A stretch of DNA of 64,000 nt from CAVXEF01 sp963827315 (lineage in GTDB: Bacteria > Planctomycetota > Phycisphaerae > Sedimentisphaerales > Anaerobacaceae): positions 558,001 through 622,000 of the forward strand of contig CAWHAL010000001.1 of the NCBI GenBank assembly GCA_963827315.1. The letters run 5' to 3'. The notes beneath the pieces are model-generated. The model saw nothing but the letters and a program-made list of their open reading frames with translations, did no database searches and had not been told where the DNA came from. Within the stretch, counting starts at the first letter, position 1. The number at the start of each line of letters is the position of its first letter. A program made the translations under genes and the position numbers. Below, piece by piece: positions 1 through 7,577 of the stretch.

Positions 1-86
1 CATTTTGCAGGGGAAGCTTCGCTACCCATGCGGAGTATGAAAGAAGAATCAGCGGGATGATATCCATCCTGTGAACGAGGCCTTTG

Positions 87-938
87 ATGTCAAAAATTCG
101 GCGCGAAAATGGAAAGAAGAAAATGATGGAGAACGATCCGACCAAGAAAGAGATGATTGCTTGCCTGCAAAGATCGGGATATCTTTTAGAGGGACGGCTG
201 GTCAAATCTCTCGATGTAATGGGACTATTTGTTGAGCCAAACCAGTCTTTTCTAGACGAGAAAACCGGTGTATCAAGAGAGATAGATATCATTGCAGAAA
301 GCCATCGGTATAACCCGGATATATCCAAAGTGTGTGCAAAGACGTTTTTTATCATAGAGGCGATCAACAATCTCTACCCAGTTGTTTTGTTAACGCCAAG
401 AGTGTGGACACCCAACACTAATTTTGAAGGCTATCTGCCTTGCAAGGTAACACCATCTGAATCTGAGGCAGATTTACAAGTTGATCTTTACGAAATCGAA
501 GGTGTTCACGAATGGAGCGTCTTTTCGCAATTTTGTGCGTTCACCCGCAAGAAGGACGACAGTCTTATGGCTTCTCACCCAGAAGATTTATACACATCAA
601 TCTCCAAGGTTGCATCCTACTTGTTTCTTTCCAAGGACAACTATCATAGGTGGATGGATGAGAAAAACGATGACTACTGGCGGTTTTTTCGATGGAAAGC
701 AATTATAGTATTGCAAAAAGACCTATACATTATGCATGAGAATGCTGAAGGAATAGTAAACCTCATCAAGACTAGCACTGCGAAGTTGGAACACAACTTT
801 CACTATCTGGGTGAACCGAAGACAATCGTTGTTGACTTCATTGTTGAATCCGCGTTGTCTCAAATGGTTAAAGATATGCTCGAACAAGATGAGATTATCG
901 AGGAAAAGATAGTACAGTTAAAACGCAGAGAGACATGA
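87..938 (+). CDS. Hypothetical protein with PD-(D/E)XK nuclease-like N-terminal region
   Basis: A 283-residue protein with no signal peptide or membrane segment. ATG 87 is preceded by ACGAGG at a good distance; ATG codons at 123 and 126 are alternatives. The N-terminal third has the order of a restriction-endonuclease-like fold: a helix with LEGRL, a strand with REIDIIAE, then a strand FFIIEAINN. In active members the last strand normally carries ExK (often IECKN); here the lysine position is hydrophobic, so the protein may be inactive or may use another residue. The C-terminal half is not recognised. The coding sequence looks more AT-rich than the ribosomal genes downstream. The fold assignment is an inference from pattern alone. 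Confidence 0.6.
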   Translation: MSKIRRENGKKKMMENDPTKKEMIACLQRSGYLLEGRLVKSLDVMGLFVEPNQSFLDEKTGVSREIDIIAESHRYNPDISKVCAKTFFIIEAINNLYPVVLLTPRVWTPNTNFEGYLPCKVTPSESEADLQVDLYEIEGVHEWSVFSQFCAFTRKKDDSLMASHPEDLYTSISKVASYLFLSKDNYHRWMDEKNDDYWRFFRWKAIIVLQKDLYIMHENAEGIVNLIKTSTAKLEHNFHYLGEPKTIVVDFIVESALSQMVKDMLEQDEIIEEKIVQLKRRET

Positions 939-1001
939 GATACAAACAATTATTTGCGACAGATGAAATAAGAATTGGCGGTAAAGGCATGGAGCAAGGC
1001 C

Positions 1002-1103
1002 GATGAAATGCCCTGATGAGATAGCATACGACGTATCTCATCCCAGTGAGATAGCATACGGCGCATCTCACGGGACAGGCAGGGTAAACTGTCGCATTTC
1101 ATC
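1002..1103. repeat. Nested palindromic repeat with two tandem hairpins
   Basis: Two imperfect palindromes stand in tandem, 1015-1042 (arms GATGAGATA / TATCTCATC) and 1046-1071 (arms GTGAGAT / ATCTCAC), sharing the central GATAGCATACG. An outer pair of arms, GATGAAATG at 1002-1010 and CATTTCATC at 1095-1103, encloses both. As RNA this would form a closed multibranch structure. It lies between two genes and looks like a REP- or MITE-type element; no open reading frame of note is inside. Confidence 0.7.
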
Positions 1104-1127
1104 ATATTGATGTGGTAAGATAGTTCT

Positions 1128-1391
1128 ATGAGCAAATTTTATTATGTGTATGTTCTGCAATCGGAGAAAGACCATAAATTTTATATTGGTTGTGCGAGCA
1201 ATATCCAAAAAAGATTAGAGGAACATAACAGCGGCAAAGTTTCGACAACAAGGAACAGGCGGCCATTAAAACTAATTTACTGGGAAGGATGTTTAAATCA
1301 ACAGGATGCAGCCAGTCGAGAAAGATATCTGAAGACGACGTGGGGCAGGAGATACATAAAAGGCAGATTGAAGGAATACATCAAAGGGTAA
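1128..1391 (+). CDS. GIY-YIG nuclease family protein
   Basis: A small 87-residue protein consisting almost only of a GIY-YIG domain (UPF0213/YhbQ-like group). The N-terminal YYVYVLQS and FYIGC strands give the paired GIY-YIG motif, and an arginine (KRLEEH) and a glutamate (RERYLK) follow at the expected catalytic spacing. Members cut or bind DNA, but the role of such single-domain proteins is not settled. A palindromic repeat lies just upstream and a second repeat-rich stretch just downstream, which is typical of the accessory places where these genes are found. Confidence 0.85.
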   Translation: MSKFYYVYVLQSEKDHKFYIGCASNIQKRLEEHNSGKVSTTRNRRPLKLIYWEGCLNQQDAASRERYLKTTWGRRYIKGRLKEYIKG

Positions 1392-1424
1392 GCCCCAAAA
1401 CGTTCTGGGACAGGCTTTCTGGAT

Positions 1425-1450
1425 CCCGGATAACGACCCCAGATAACGAC
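1425..1450. repeat. 13-base tandem direct repeat
   Basis: Two units, CCCGGATAACGAC and CCCAGATAACGAC, follow each other directly. They are flanked by related blocks TTCTGGGACAGGC and TTCTGGGGCAGGC. The stretch fills the spacer between the GIY-YIG gene and the M50 protease gene. Confidence 0.6.
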
Positions 1451-1526
1451 TTTCTGGGGCAGGCCTTCCGGGACGGGCGGGCAGGCAGGAGAAAAGTTTT
1501 GTCGAAGAGTAAGTTTGGAGGATGAT

Positions 1527-2936
1527 ATGGCCGACGATTATTCGGAAAACAGCGATTCGCCAAGCGACGACGAGAAAATGGAGGAGCAGGCCTACGAGGA
1601 AATTCTCGCTGAGATTGAAAGGCAGAGAACACACCAAAAAAGCTGGCTCACGAATATCCTTATTCTCGGTTTTTCTCTGCTGATATTTTTCCAGCTCGGC
1701 CTTTTCAGCTTCGGGCTGGAAGGCCTGCTTATGATTATTATTGTCCTGCTCGTTCATGAGGGGGGACATCTTTTGGGGATGCAGATGTTCGGCTACAGAA
1801 ACGTGCAGATGTTTTTTATACCTTTTTTCGGTGCTGCTGTTTCAGGAGAGAAACGCGATGTTGCTGCTTATAAAGAGGCAATTGTGAGCTTGCTTGGCCC
1901 TTTTCCGGGTGTCATCATTGGCTGTGTTTTATTAGTTATGTTCGCAGCGACGGGGCAGGAGTATTATCTGAGATTTGCCAATATCTTTTTGTTTATTAAC
2001 GTATTTAATCTGCTGCCTTTTTTTCCTTTAGACGGCGGCCGATTTTTGTACACGGTGCTTTTTTCCAGAAATCAATATCTTGAATTGTGCTTTAGGATTT
2101 TTGCGGCTTTGGCATTGCTTTTAGTGGGGTATGCTTTAGGCGCATGGCTGATTGCGCTACTGGGCCTGATAAGTCTTTGGGTTGTGAGGATTCCGTTTAG
2201 GCTTGCGAAAGCGGCAAAGGAAGTTCGGCAGTCTGAGACCTACCGCGATTTATCTGTTGATGCTGACGACAGCAATATCGATTCTGAGACTGTTCCGTTA
2301 AGCGTTGGAAAGATTATTATCGACAAGGTTTACGGTTATTTTCCTCCGCCGGTCGATATCAAAACCATTGCAGGATATACCAAACAGATATGGGAGAGGG
2401 TTTCTTTCCGTCCGTCCGGAGTTTTTTCTACAGTGATGCTGCTGATTGTATATTTACTTATTTTCTGTCTTCCAGCGGCGGCATTTGTAGGTTCTATGGC
2501 CGTTTCTGCTGTAGGGCGAACGGGTTTTGTAAAGACTAAAATCGTTGAGTATCAAAAGGCGGATGGCTCAAAGGGTTTGAAAGAACAAGTTTATTTTTAT
2601 GGAGCCCTCAAATCCGAGACAGAGGTTGACCCCGAAAGCCGTTTGTATCACGGCAGAGAGACAGAATACGCCGATGCAAATACGATTTCAGGTGATGGAG
2701 TATGGTCGCAGGGGATGCCGGACGGTGAATGGAAGCTCTATGATGCCCAGGGGGAGCCGATGGGTGTAACTATTTACGATAAAGGAAATTTTTTATCGCG
2801 AAAATCAAAGGTCGATGGCCAATGGGTCGAGAAGAAATGGGAAGACCTGCCTTTCATATTAAGATGGAAGATAGGGAGATATCAAAAACATCCACACGGG
2901 CCAGCCACGAGATCAGGACAGGTCCGCTCGCAATGA
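1527..2936 (+). CDS. M50 (site-2 protease) family membrane metallopeptidase
   Basis: A polytopic membrane protein of 469 residues. The zinc motif HEGGH follows the first hydrophobic segment (LLMIIIVLLVHEGGHLLG), and a second conserved block NLLPFFPLDGGRF supplies the downstream metal-ligand aspartate (NPDG/LDGG motif). This is the layout of intramembrane site-2 proteases, which release regulators or clear signal peptide remnants. After the last membrane segment (about residues 300-330) a soluble tail has MORN-like toast-rack repeats (YHGRETEYAD, GVWSQGMPDGEWKLYD). ATG 1527 is chosen over TTG 1515 because GGAGG at 1517-1521 serves it. The last 20 or so residues run into repeat-like DNA, so the tail may be an addition. 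Confidence 0.85.
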   Translation: MADDYSENSDSPSDDEKMEEQAYEEILAEIERQRTHQKSWLTNILILGFSLLIFFQLGLFSFGLEGLLMIIIVLLVHEGGHLLGMQMFGYRNVQMFFIPFFGAAVSGEKRDVAAYKEAIVSLLGPFPGVIIGCVLLVMFAATGQEYYLRFANIFLFINVFNLLPFFPLDGGRFLYTVLFSRNQYLELCFRIFAALALLLVGYALGAWLIALLGLISLWVVRIPFRLAKAAKEVRQSETYRDLSVDADDSNIDSETVPLSVGKIIIDKVYGYFPPPVDIKTIAGYTKQIWERVSFRPSGVFSTVMLLIVYLLIFCLPAAAFVGSMAVSAVGRTGFVKTKIVEYQKADGSKGLKEQVYFYGALKSETEVDPESRLYHGRETEYADANTISGDGVWSQGMPDGEWKLYDAQGEPMGVTIYDKGNFLSRKSKVDGQWVEKKWEDLPFILRWKIGRYQKHPHGPATRSGQVRSQ

Positions 2937-2995
2937 CATCGCGGCATCCTGGGTAGGTGCAAAATGTTGGGTGCAGGGGGAGAATTGAAGTAGAA

Positions 2996-3047
2996 GTCCG
3001 CCGTCCACCTATGGCGGATAAATGTCGGCGGGCGCTAAACGAAGCGG
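2996..3047 (+). repeat. GGCGGATAAA palindromic repeat, long form
   Basis: Contains TCCGCC followed by a short loop and GGCGGATAAAT, then CGGCGG and GCTAAACGAA. The same extended order is found at 58758-58798. It belongs to the dispersed TCCGCC-N3-GGCGGA-TAAA family of this window, here with a larger loop. Confidence 0.7.
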
Positions 3048-3069
3048 AAAACCCCGCAATAAAAATAAA

Positions 3070-3153
3070 CCCCCAACCCACCAAACAAACGGCGGGTAAA
3101 CTCCAAGTTGGGGGCTAAACATTTTTGAGAACCCCCAAGTCGTGGCTTGGGGG
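3070..3153. repeat. Pair of GGGGGCTAAA hairpins
   Basis: Two stems follow each other: CCCCCAAC (3070-3077) with GTTGGGGG (3107-3114), and CCCCCAAG (3132-3139) with CTTGGGGG (3146-3153). Each is followed by CTAAA. The stem-plus-TAAA layout is like the GGCGGATAAA family nearby. No long T run follows, so they are not clear terminators. Confidence 0.6.
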
Positions 3154-3305
3154 CTAAATATAACTAAATATAACGACGGAACCGCTAAGGTCCGAAAAAA
3201 GCGTGGTTTTCCCGGCTATTACCGCCTAATCCCGCCTGATGGCCGTTTATGCCATATTTTAGTAAAAAATAAGGCCAGAAAGGCCAAATTTTTTTGATAT
3301 TTTTT

Positions 3306-3334
3306 TTGACAGGGCTTAAATTACACATTAAACT
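3306..3334 (+). promoter_or_regulatory. Candidate sigma-70-type promoter of the S10 operon
   Basis: TTGACA at 3306-3311 is a perfect -35 match, followed after 17 bases by TAAACT at 3329-3334 as a four-of-six -10 match. It is the best promoter seen in the spacer and would give a leader of about 400 bases before rpsJ. Confidence 0.55.
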
Positions 3335-3410
3335 GCTATGTTTCAGCCGTAGCGAGCACGGCCAAGGACGGCCTTGCGTTACCAGTTGGGCTGTGACACA
3401 TCTGGTTTTG

Positions 3411-3430
3411 TCCGCCTACGGCGGATAAAT
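3411..3430 (+). repeat. GGCGGATAAA palindromic repeat
   Basis: TCCGCC, TAC, GGCGGATAAAT. A short perfect palindrome of the dispersed family, inside the leader of the S10 operon. A sibling core, CCCGCCGCAGGCGGG, is at 3486-3500 without the TAAA tail. Confidence 0.75.
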
Positions 3431-3551
3431 AAGCAGGGACGGCATATTAAGGACTGTGTTTAGGTACAGGGGACACCAAGGCAAACCCGCCGCAGGCGGG
3501 CAAGCAGCTTTGGGAGGGCCGTAGTTGCCGGCCCGAATCCCGATTCTTTAA

Positions 3552-3629
3552 GGAAAGTGAGTTTTAATAATTGACTGCCGACAGAAGTAACGTAGTCAAC
3601 AAGTAAGTGGTCAATTCAAGAGACTTTCC
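3552..3629 (+). promoter_or_regulatory. Nested stem structure in the rpsJ leader
   Basis: Two sets of complementary arms are nested: GGAAAGT (3552-3558) with ACTTTCC (3623-3629), and AATTGAC (3569-3575) with GTCAATT (3610-3616). S10 leaders of other bacteria fold into structures bound by L4 for feedback control; this one is not a sequence match to the E. coli leader. A regulatory role is an inference from position and pairing. Confidence 0.4.
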
Positions 3630-3746
3630 TGCCAAAGCAAACAGAGTTTTTAGCAGACAGCGAGAAACTGTATGCTGAGAGAGGATATTTTTATTCCGTA
3701 GTTGCCTAATATACAGCGCAAGCTCTTAGGTGCTATAAGGTGCAAT

Positions 3747-4061
3747 TTGGCTGGTGAGACGGAAAAAATAAGGATAAGAATGGAGGCCTACGACCATAAG
3801 GCCCTCGATGCTTCCGCAAAGGAAATCGTTGAGCACGCGCGGCGAAGCAACGCTCGTGTAAGCGGGCCGGTGCCGCTGCCAACGCGCATTGAAAGATACA
3901 CTGTATTGCGAAGTCCTCACGTCGATAAGAAATCACGTGAGCAATTCGAGATGAGGACACATAAACGACTGATTGACATCTACGATGCCAATGCGCGAAC
4001 GGTGGAAGTGCTGAATCGTTTGGTTGTGCCGGCTGGCATTTTCGTAAAAATAAAGGCGTGA
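3747..4061 (+). CDS. rpsJ: 30S ribosomal protein S10
   Basis: S10 of the small subunit head, 104 residues, first gene of the S10 operon. The family pattern EKIRIRMEAYDHKALD and GPVPLPT is clear. TTG at 3747 is chosen as start: it gives the usual length, and ATAAGG six bases upstream acts as ribosome binding site. An upstream in-frame start would add an unconserved N-terminal piece. Confidence 0.95.
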   Translation: MAGETEKIRIRMEAYDHKALDASAKEIVEHARRSNARVSGPVPLPTRIERYTVLRSPHVDKKSREQFEMRTHKRLIDIYDANARTVEVLNRLVVPAGIFVKIKA

Positions 4062-4076
4062 ATGCGTGGATGAGTT

Positions 4077-4766
4077 ATGGCAATGTTGCTGGGAAAAAAA
4101 GTTGGAATGACGCAGGTGTATGATGAGAAGGGCAAGCTGCTGCCCGTTACCGTGATACAGGCCGGCCCGTGTACCGTTATGCAGGTCAAGACGGCCCAGA
4201 CAGACGGCTACAGCGCTATTCAGCTCGGCTTAGACGATATTAAGAAGTCGCGAAGGAAAAATTCACAGGTCGGACACGCCAAGAAAGCTAATACGGTGCC
4301 GAAGAGATTTATCAGGGAGATGCGGCTGGCGGACAGTGCTGAGCCGCCATACAAGGTCGGCGACTCCGTAACGGTTTTGGTTTTCGAGAAAGATAAGTAC
4401 GTTGATGTTATTGGGACCAGCAAAGGCAAAGGGTTTGCGGGACCGATGAAGCGGTACCATTTTAAGGGTATGCCCGACTCGCACGGCACGGAGCGCAAAC
4501 ACAGGTCGCCTGGCTCACAGGCGGGCTATGGCACCGACCGCGGCCATGGCGGCAATATCAAGAAGGGCAAAAAGATGGGTGGGCATATGGGCCACTGCCA
4601 AGCTACTATGAAGAACCATATACTGGCGGCGATAGATGAGAAGAACAATCTGCTGGTAATCAAAGGTACGGTGCCGGGCCCAAGCGGCGGTTATGTTATC
4701 GTCCGCAGCTCAAAGAGGCCTAATTCGCTGACGGCAGGTCCGACAGAAGACACAAAAAAGAAATGA
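4077..4766 (+). CDS. rplC: 50S ribosomal protein L3
   Basis: L3 of the large subunit, 229 residues. It opens with the typical GKKVGMTQVYDEKG and contains the central SKGKGFAG and RKHRSPGSQAG loop that reaches toward the peptidyl transferase centre. The stop codon overlaps the start of rplD by four bases (ATGA), which suggests translational coupling. Confidence 0.97.
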   Translation: MAMLLGKKVGMTQVYDEKGKLLPVTVIQAGPCTVMQVKTAQTDGYSAIQLGLDDIKKSRRKNSQVGHAKKANTVPKRFIREMRLADSAEPPYKVGDSVTVLVFEKDKYVDVIGTSKGKGFAGPMKRYHFKGMPDSHGTERKHRSPGSQAGYGTDRGHGGNIKKGKKMGGHMGHCQATMKNHILAAIDEKNNLLVIKGTVPGPSGGYVIVRSSKRPNSLTAGPTEDTKKK

Positions 4767-5404
4767 TTAACCTAACAGTATATAACAGAGACGGTCAAGA
4801 AGTGGACAGCCTGAAGGTTGATGAGGCGACCTTTGGCGGCATTGTGAGGTATCCGCTGCTCAAACAGGCGATAGTTATGTATCACGCCAACAAGCGAGTA
4901 GGGACCGCAACGACCAAAAGCAGAGGGATGGTAGAAGGCTCGACAAGAAAGCTGTATGCGCAAAAGCACACCGGCAACGCGCGTGCCGGCACTCTCAGGA
5001 CGGGCAAACGGGTGGGCGGCGGCGTTACCTTTGCCAAGATAGCGAGGGACTTCAGCAAAGGTATGCCGAGAAAGCAAAAGAGACTGGCAAGAGATTCGGC
5101 GATATTAGCAAAACTGCTGAGCAATAATGTTGTGGTGGTTGACCGACTGGAATTTGAGAAGCCACGAACACGGGATTTTGTAGCGGTTCTTGGCAATCTG
5201 AAGATACTCTCGACGGGCAGCTGCCTTGTGACCATCAGCGATTACGATAATAACCTTTACAGGTCGGCGAGGAACGTGCCGCGCATAGCAGTTATGCCTG
5301 TGGCAGAGCTGAACGCCGGCGATATATGCAATCATAAAAAGTTGTTATTTACGAAAGAGGCGTTTCTGTCGCTTCTGAACAAAGAGAAGACAAGTAAGAA
5401 TTAA
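4763..5404 (+). CDS. rplD: 50S ribosomal protein L4
   Basis: L4 of the large subunit, 213 residues, overlapping rplC by four bases. The exit-tunnel loop region (YAQKHTGNARAGTLRTGKRVGGG) is recognisable. In many bacteria L4 also represses its own operon through the S10 leader; whether it does so here is unknown, but the rpsJ leader is long and structured. Confidence 0.97.
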   Translation: MINLTVYNRDGQEVDSLKVDEATFGGIVRYPLLKQAIVMYHANKRVGTATTKSRGMVEGSTRKLYAQKHTGNARAGTLRTGKRVGGGVTFAKIARDFSKGMPRKQKRLARDSAILAKLLSNNVVVVDRLEFEKPRTRDFVAVLGNLKILSTGSCLVTISDYDNNLYRSARNVPRIAVMPVAELNAGDICNHKKLLFTKEAFLSLLNKEKTSKN

Positions 5405-5423
5405 TCCGCCATAGGCGGATAAA
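5405..5423 (+). repeat. GGCGGATAAA palindromic repeat between rplD and rplW
   Basis: TCCGCC, ATA, GGCGGATAAA directly after the rplD stop and 11 bases before the rplW start. Same orientation as the other copies relative to the gene that follows. Confidence 0.8.
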
Positions 5424-5434
5424 CAGGCGCAGAA

Positions 5435-5713
5435 GTGGACGACTACAGCATAATAATTCGGCCTTTGATTACGGAGCAGGGGATACACTTTGCGAATGTG
5501 AAAGGTATGTACTCTTTTGAAGTAAACAGAAAGGCCAACAAACAGCAGATAAAAAAGGCGGTAGAGAATATATACAGCGTGAAGGTGAACAAGGTAAGGA
5601 CGGCCAACCGCAAAGGCAAGTACCGCCGCAAAGGCAGGACTGCCGGGGTAACGGCGGCGTGGAAGAAAGCGGTAGTGTTCTTAGAACCCGATTATCATAT
5701 AGATTTGTTCTAA
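5435..5713 (+). CDS. rplW: 50S ribosomal protein L23
   Basis: L23, 92 residues, located at the tunnel exit where trigger factor and SRP dock. The family pattern IIRPLITEQG and NRKGKYRRKGR is present. GTG 5435 is the only start that gives the normal N-terminus. There is no strong Shine-Dalgarno match, and a palindromic repeat occupies the place just upstream. Confidence 0.95.
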   Translation: MDDYSIIIRPLITEQGIHFANVKGMYSFEVNRKANKQQIKKAVENIYSVKVNKVRTANRKGKYRRKGRTAGVTAAWKKAVVFLEPDYHIDLF

Positions 5714-5719
5714 AGATAG

Positions 5720-5739
5720 TCCGCCACAGGCGGATAAAA
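5720..5739 (+). repeat. GGCGGATAAA palindromic repeat between rplW and rplB
   Basis: TCCGCC, ACA, GGCGGATAAAA, six bases after the rplW stop and 15 bases before the rplB ATG. Second intercistronic copy in the S10 operon. Confidence 0.8.
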
Positions 5740-5754
5740 ACGAGAGACGAAACC

Positions 5755-6603
5755 ATGGGCATACGAATTTATAGACCAACGAGTGCGGGCCGCAGAAACA
5801 GCTCGGTGAACGACTACGCGGAACTGACGACAGGAATTCGTGAGAAGTCACTCTGCGAGCGGATAAAAAAGAACGGCGGAAGAAACCATTACGGCGTTAC
5901 AACCACACGATTCAGAGGCGGCGGAGCAAAAAAGATTTACCGCCTGATTGACTTCAAGCGCGATAAAGACGGGGTGCCGGCAAGGGTAGCGACGGTCGAA
6001 TACGACCCCAACAGAAACTGCTTCATATCGCTGCTTTATTATGCCGACGGCGAAAAAAGATACATACTGGCACCATTAGGTATAAAGGCAGGAGATATGG
6101 TGGAGAGCGGTGTTTTGTGCGAGCCGAAGCCCGGCAACGCGATGCCTCTGGATGCCATACCTGCGGGCATTGAGATTCACAATATCGAGATGACAGCCGG
6201 CCAGGGCGGCAAGTTAGTCCGAGGAGCCGGTAGTTCAGCGAAGATAATGGCTAAGGAAGGCGATTGGGTTACCGTTATTCTACCCAGCGGGGAGATGAGG
6301 ATGCTTCGCAAAGAGTGCCGGGCCACGATAGGCCAGCTCAGCAATCCCGACGACCAGAATATCAGCTGGGGTAAAGCAGGCCGAACACGCTACCACGGTA
6401 TAAGGCCTCATGTCAGAGGCAAGGCACAAAATCCCGTTTCTCACCCGATGGGCGGCGGCGAGGGCAGGAGTAACGGCGGACGACATCCATGCTCACCTAC
6501 CGGCGTGCTGGCTAAAGGCGGCAAGACAAGAAATCCACGAAATCCGAACAACAAAAGAATTATCCGAAGACGCAAAGGCGGACGTTTTCAATTCGTGGCG
6601 TAA
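5755..6603 (+). CDS. rplB: 50S ribosomal protein L2
   Basis: L2 of the large subunit, 282 residues, needed for subunit association and peptidyl transfer. It has the RIYRPTSAGRRN start and the highly conserved C-terminal HPMGGGEGRSNGGRHP loop with the functional histidine. ATG 5755 gives the conserved N-terminus; upstream in-frame codons read through the palindromic repeat and are not conserved. Confidence 0.97.
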   Translation: MGIRIYRPTSAGRRNSSVNDYAELTTGIREKSLCERIKKNGGRNHYGVTTTRFRGGGAKKIYRLIDFKRDKDGVPARVATVEYDPNRNCFISLLYYADGEKRYILAPLGIKAGDMVESGVLCEPKPGNAMPLDAIPAGIEIHNIEMTAGQGGKLVRGAGSSAKIMAKEGDWVTVILPSGEMRMLRKECRATIGQLSNPDDQNISWGKAGRTRYHGIRPHVRGKAQNPVSHPMGGGEGRSNGGRHPCSPTGVLAKGGKTRNPRNPNNKRIIRRRKGGRFQFVA

Positions 6604-6642
6604 TTAGCGTGCAGAGGGCAAAAAGAGCTGGTCGTGTAATTA

Positions 6643-6663
6643 TTGAAGTTTGAAGGTTGAGTA
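6643..6663 (+). repeat. Seven-base-period tract before rpsS
   Basis: Three units TTGAAGT, TTGAAGG, TTGAGTA stand in tandem in the spacer before rpsS. A short and imperfect member of the heptamer tract family described in the findings. Confidence 0.5.
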
Positions 6664-6670
6664 AATTCGA

Positions 6671-6964
6671 ATGGGAAGATCTCAAAAAAAAGGGCCGTAT
6701 GTTGATGACAAACTGTTCACGAAGGTCGAGAAACGAATCAAAGAAGGCTCGCGCGAACCAATAAAAACATGGGCGAGAAGATGCACAATCATCCCTGAGT
6801 TCGTTGGCTTTACATTCATGGTTCATAACGGCAAGATGTTCCATAAGGTCTTCGTAACGGAAGATATGGTCGGGCATAAGTTAGGCGAATTTTCACCGAC
6901 AAGGACCTTCAGAGGCCATTCAACCAGAAAGATTGCTGCTCCTACTGCGACAACTACTACGTAG
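6671..6964 (+). CDS. rpsS: 30S ribosomal protein S19
   Basis: S19 of the small subunit head, 97 residues. The sequence begins GRSQKKGPYVDDKL and has the family blocks IIPEFVGFTFMVHNGK and GHKLGEFSPTRTF. It contacts S13, encoded downstream in the same run. A threonine-rich end (APTATTTT) extends a little beyond the conserved part. Confidence 0.97.
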   Translation: MGRSQKKGPYVDDKLFTKVEKRIKEGSREPIKTWARRCTIIPEFVGFTFMVHNGKMFHKVFVTEDMVGHKLGEFSPTRTFRGHSTRKIAAPTATTTT

Positions 6965-6990
6965 TCTGATAAACGATAAAGAATTCCATA

Positions 6991-7539
6991 ATGTTAAGCG
7001 CTAATAAATTAAAGAAGATTTGCAAGCAACGAAAGATAAGTGCCGAGCAATTGGCGGGCCAGCTTGTCAGAGGCGGTCTGGACAAAAAAGCGGCGGTGAA
7101 GGCAGTCAAGAACTGGCAAAAAGGGCTTTTCAAGCCCATACCATGCAGCGAGGATGTCCGAAACCTGGCAACCGCATTATCCGCAGAGGTCAATGACCTT
7201 GTGGACTGGCGGTCGTCGTGCAGATTTGCTCCGATTTCACCTCGCAAGGCAAGATTGGTGACGGAATTAATAGCCGGCAGAAGCGTCCAGGATGCTTTGG
7301 ATACATTGAAGTTCACGAGAAAGCGAGCAGCGACGATTATCAGCAAGGTCTTGAAAAGCTCAATCGCAGATGCTGATGAACAACAGGCTGATGTTGATAA
7401 CCTTTACGTAAGCTGCGCCCGAGTGGACGAGGCTGGAATACGTCTCGGCACAAAGAGATGGATAGCAAAAGACAGAGGCAGGGCACATCGTATCAGCAAG
7501 AAAGCCTGTCACATATATGTTACGGTGGCACAACCTTAA
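6991..7539 (+). CDS. rplV: 50S ribosomal protein L22 with N-terminal HTH-like extension
   Basis: The L22 core, from about residue 78 (FAPISPRKARLVTELI) to the C-terminal RAHRISKKACHIYVTV, is normal; it lines the exit tunnel. The first 75 or so residues are an addition, taking the protein to 182 residues against about 110 usually. The extension reads like a Cro/CI (XRE) helix-turn-helix: LKKICKQRKISAEQLAGQL, then KAVKNWQKGLFKPIPCSEDVR, then NLATALSAEVNDLVDW. This corresponds to the helix 1-2, recognition and helix 4-5 parts of XRE domains. Similar extensions may exist in related planctomycetes, but that could not be checked. Whether it binds nucleic acid is an inference. Confidence 0.9.
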   Translation: MLSANKLKKICKQRKISAEQLAGQLVRGGLDKKAAVKAVKNWQKGLFKPIPCSEDVRNLATALSAEVNDLVDWRSSCRFAPISPRKARLVTELIAGRSVQDALDTLKFTRKRAATIISKVLKSSIADADEQQADVDNLYVSCARVDEAGIRLGTKRWIAKDRGRAHRISKKACHIYVTVAQP

Positions 7540-7577
7540 GCGGACAGCAGAGAACTGAACAGAAAAGAGATATAAAA

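Larger units (their letters stand above)
2937..3746. other. Long non-coding spacer and leader ahead of rpsJ
   Basis: Roughly 800 bases without a convincing gene. The first part holds palindromes and hairpins (listed separately), then comes a promoter-like pair at 3306-3334. The remaining 400 bases would form the 5' leader of the S10 operon, with several stems, for example around 3347-3380 and 3552-3629. Confidence 0.7.

Noticed and set aside
1..74. Possible C-terminal end of an upstream gene (frames stopping at 60 or 74)
   Set aside because: Only about 20 codons are visible, two frames are equally open, and neither shows a motif.
1293..1769. A 158-codon frame on the minus strand over the GIY-YIG and M50 genes
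   Set aside because: It overlaps two well-supported genes and its translation is of low complexity with no recognisable domain.
3500..3746. Upstream in-frame start of rpsJ at 3702
   Set aside because: The extra 15 residues are not part of S10, and the TTG at 3747 has a better ribosome binding site and gives the normal length.
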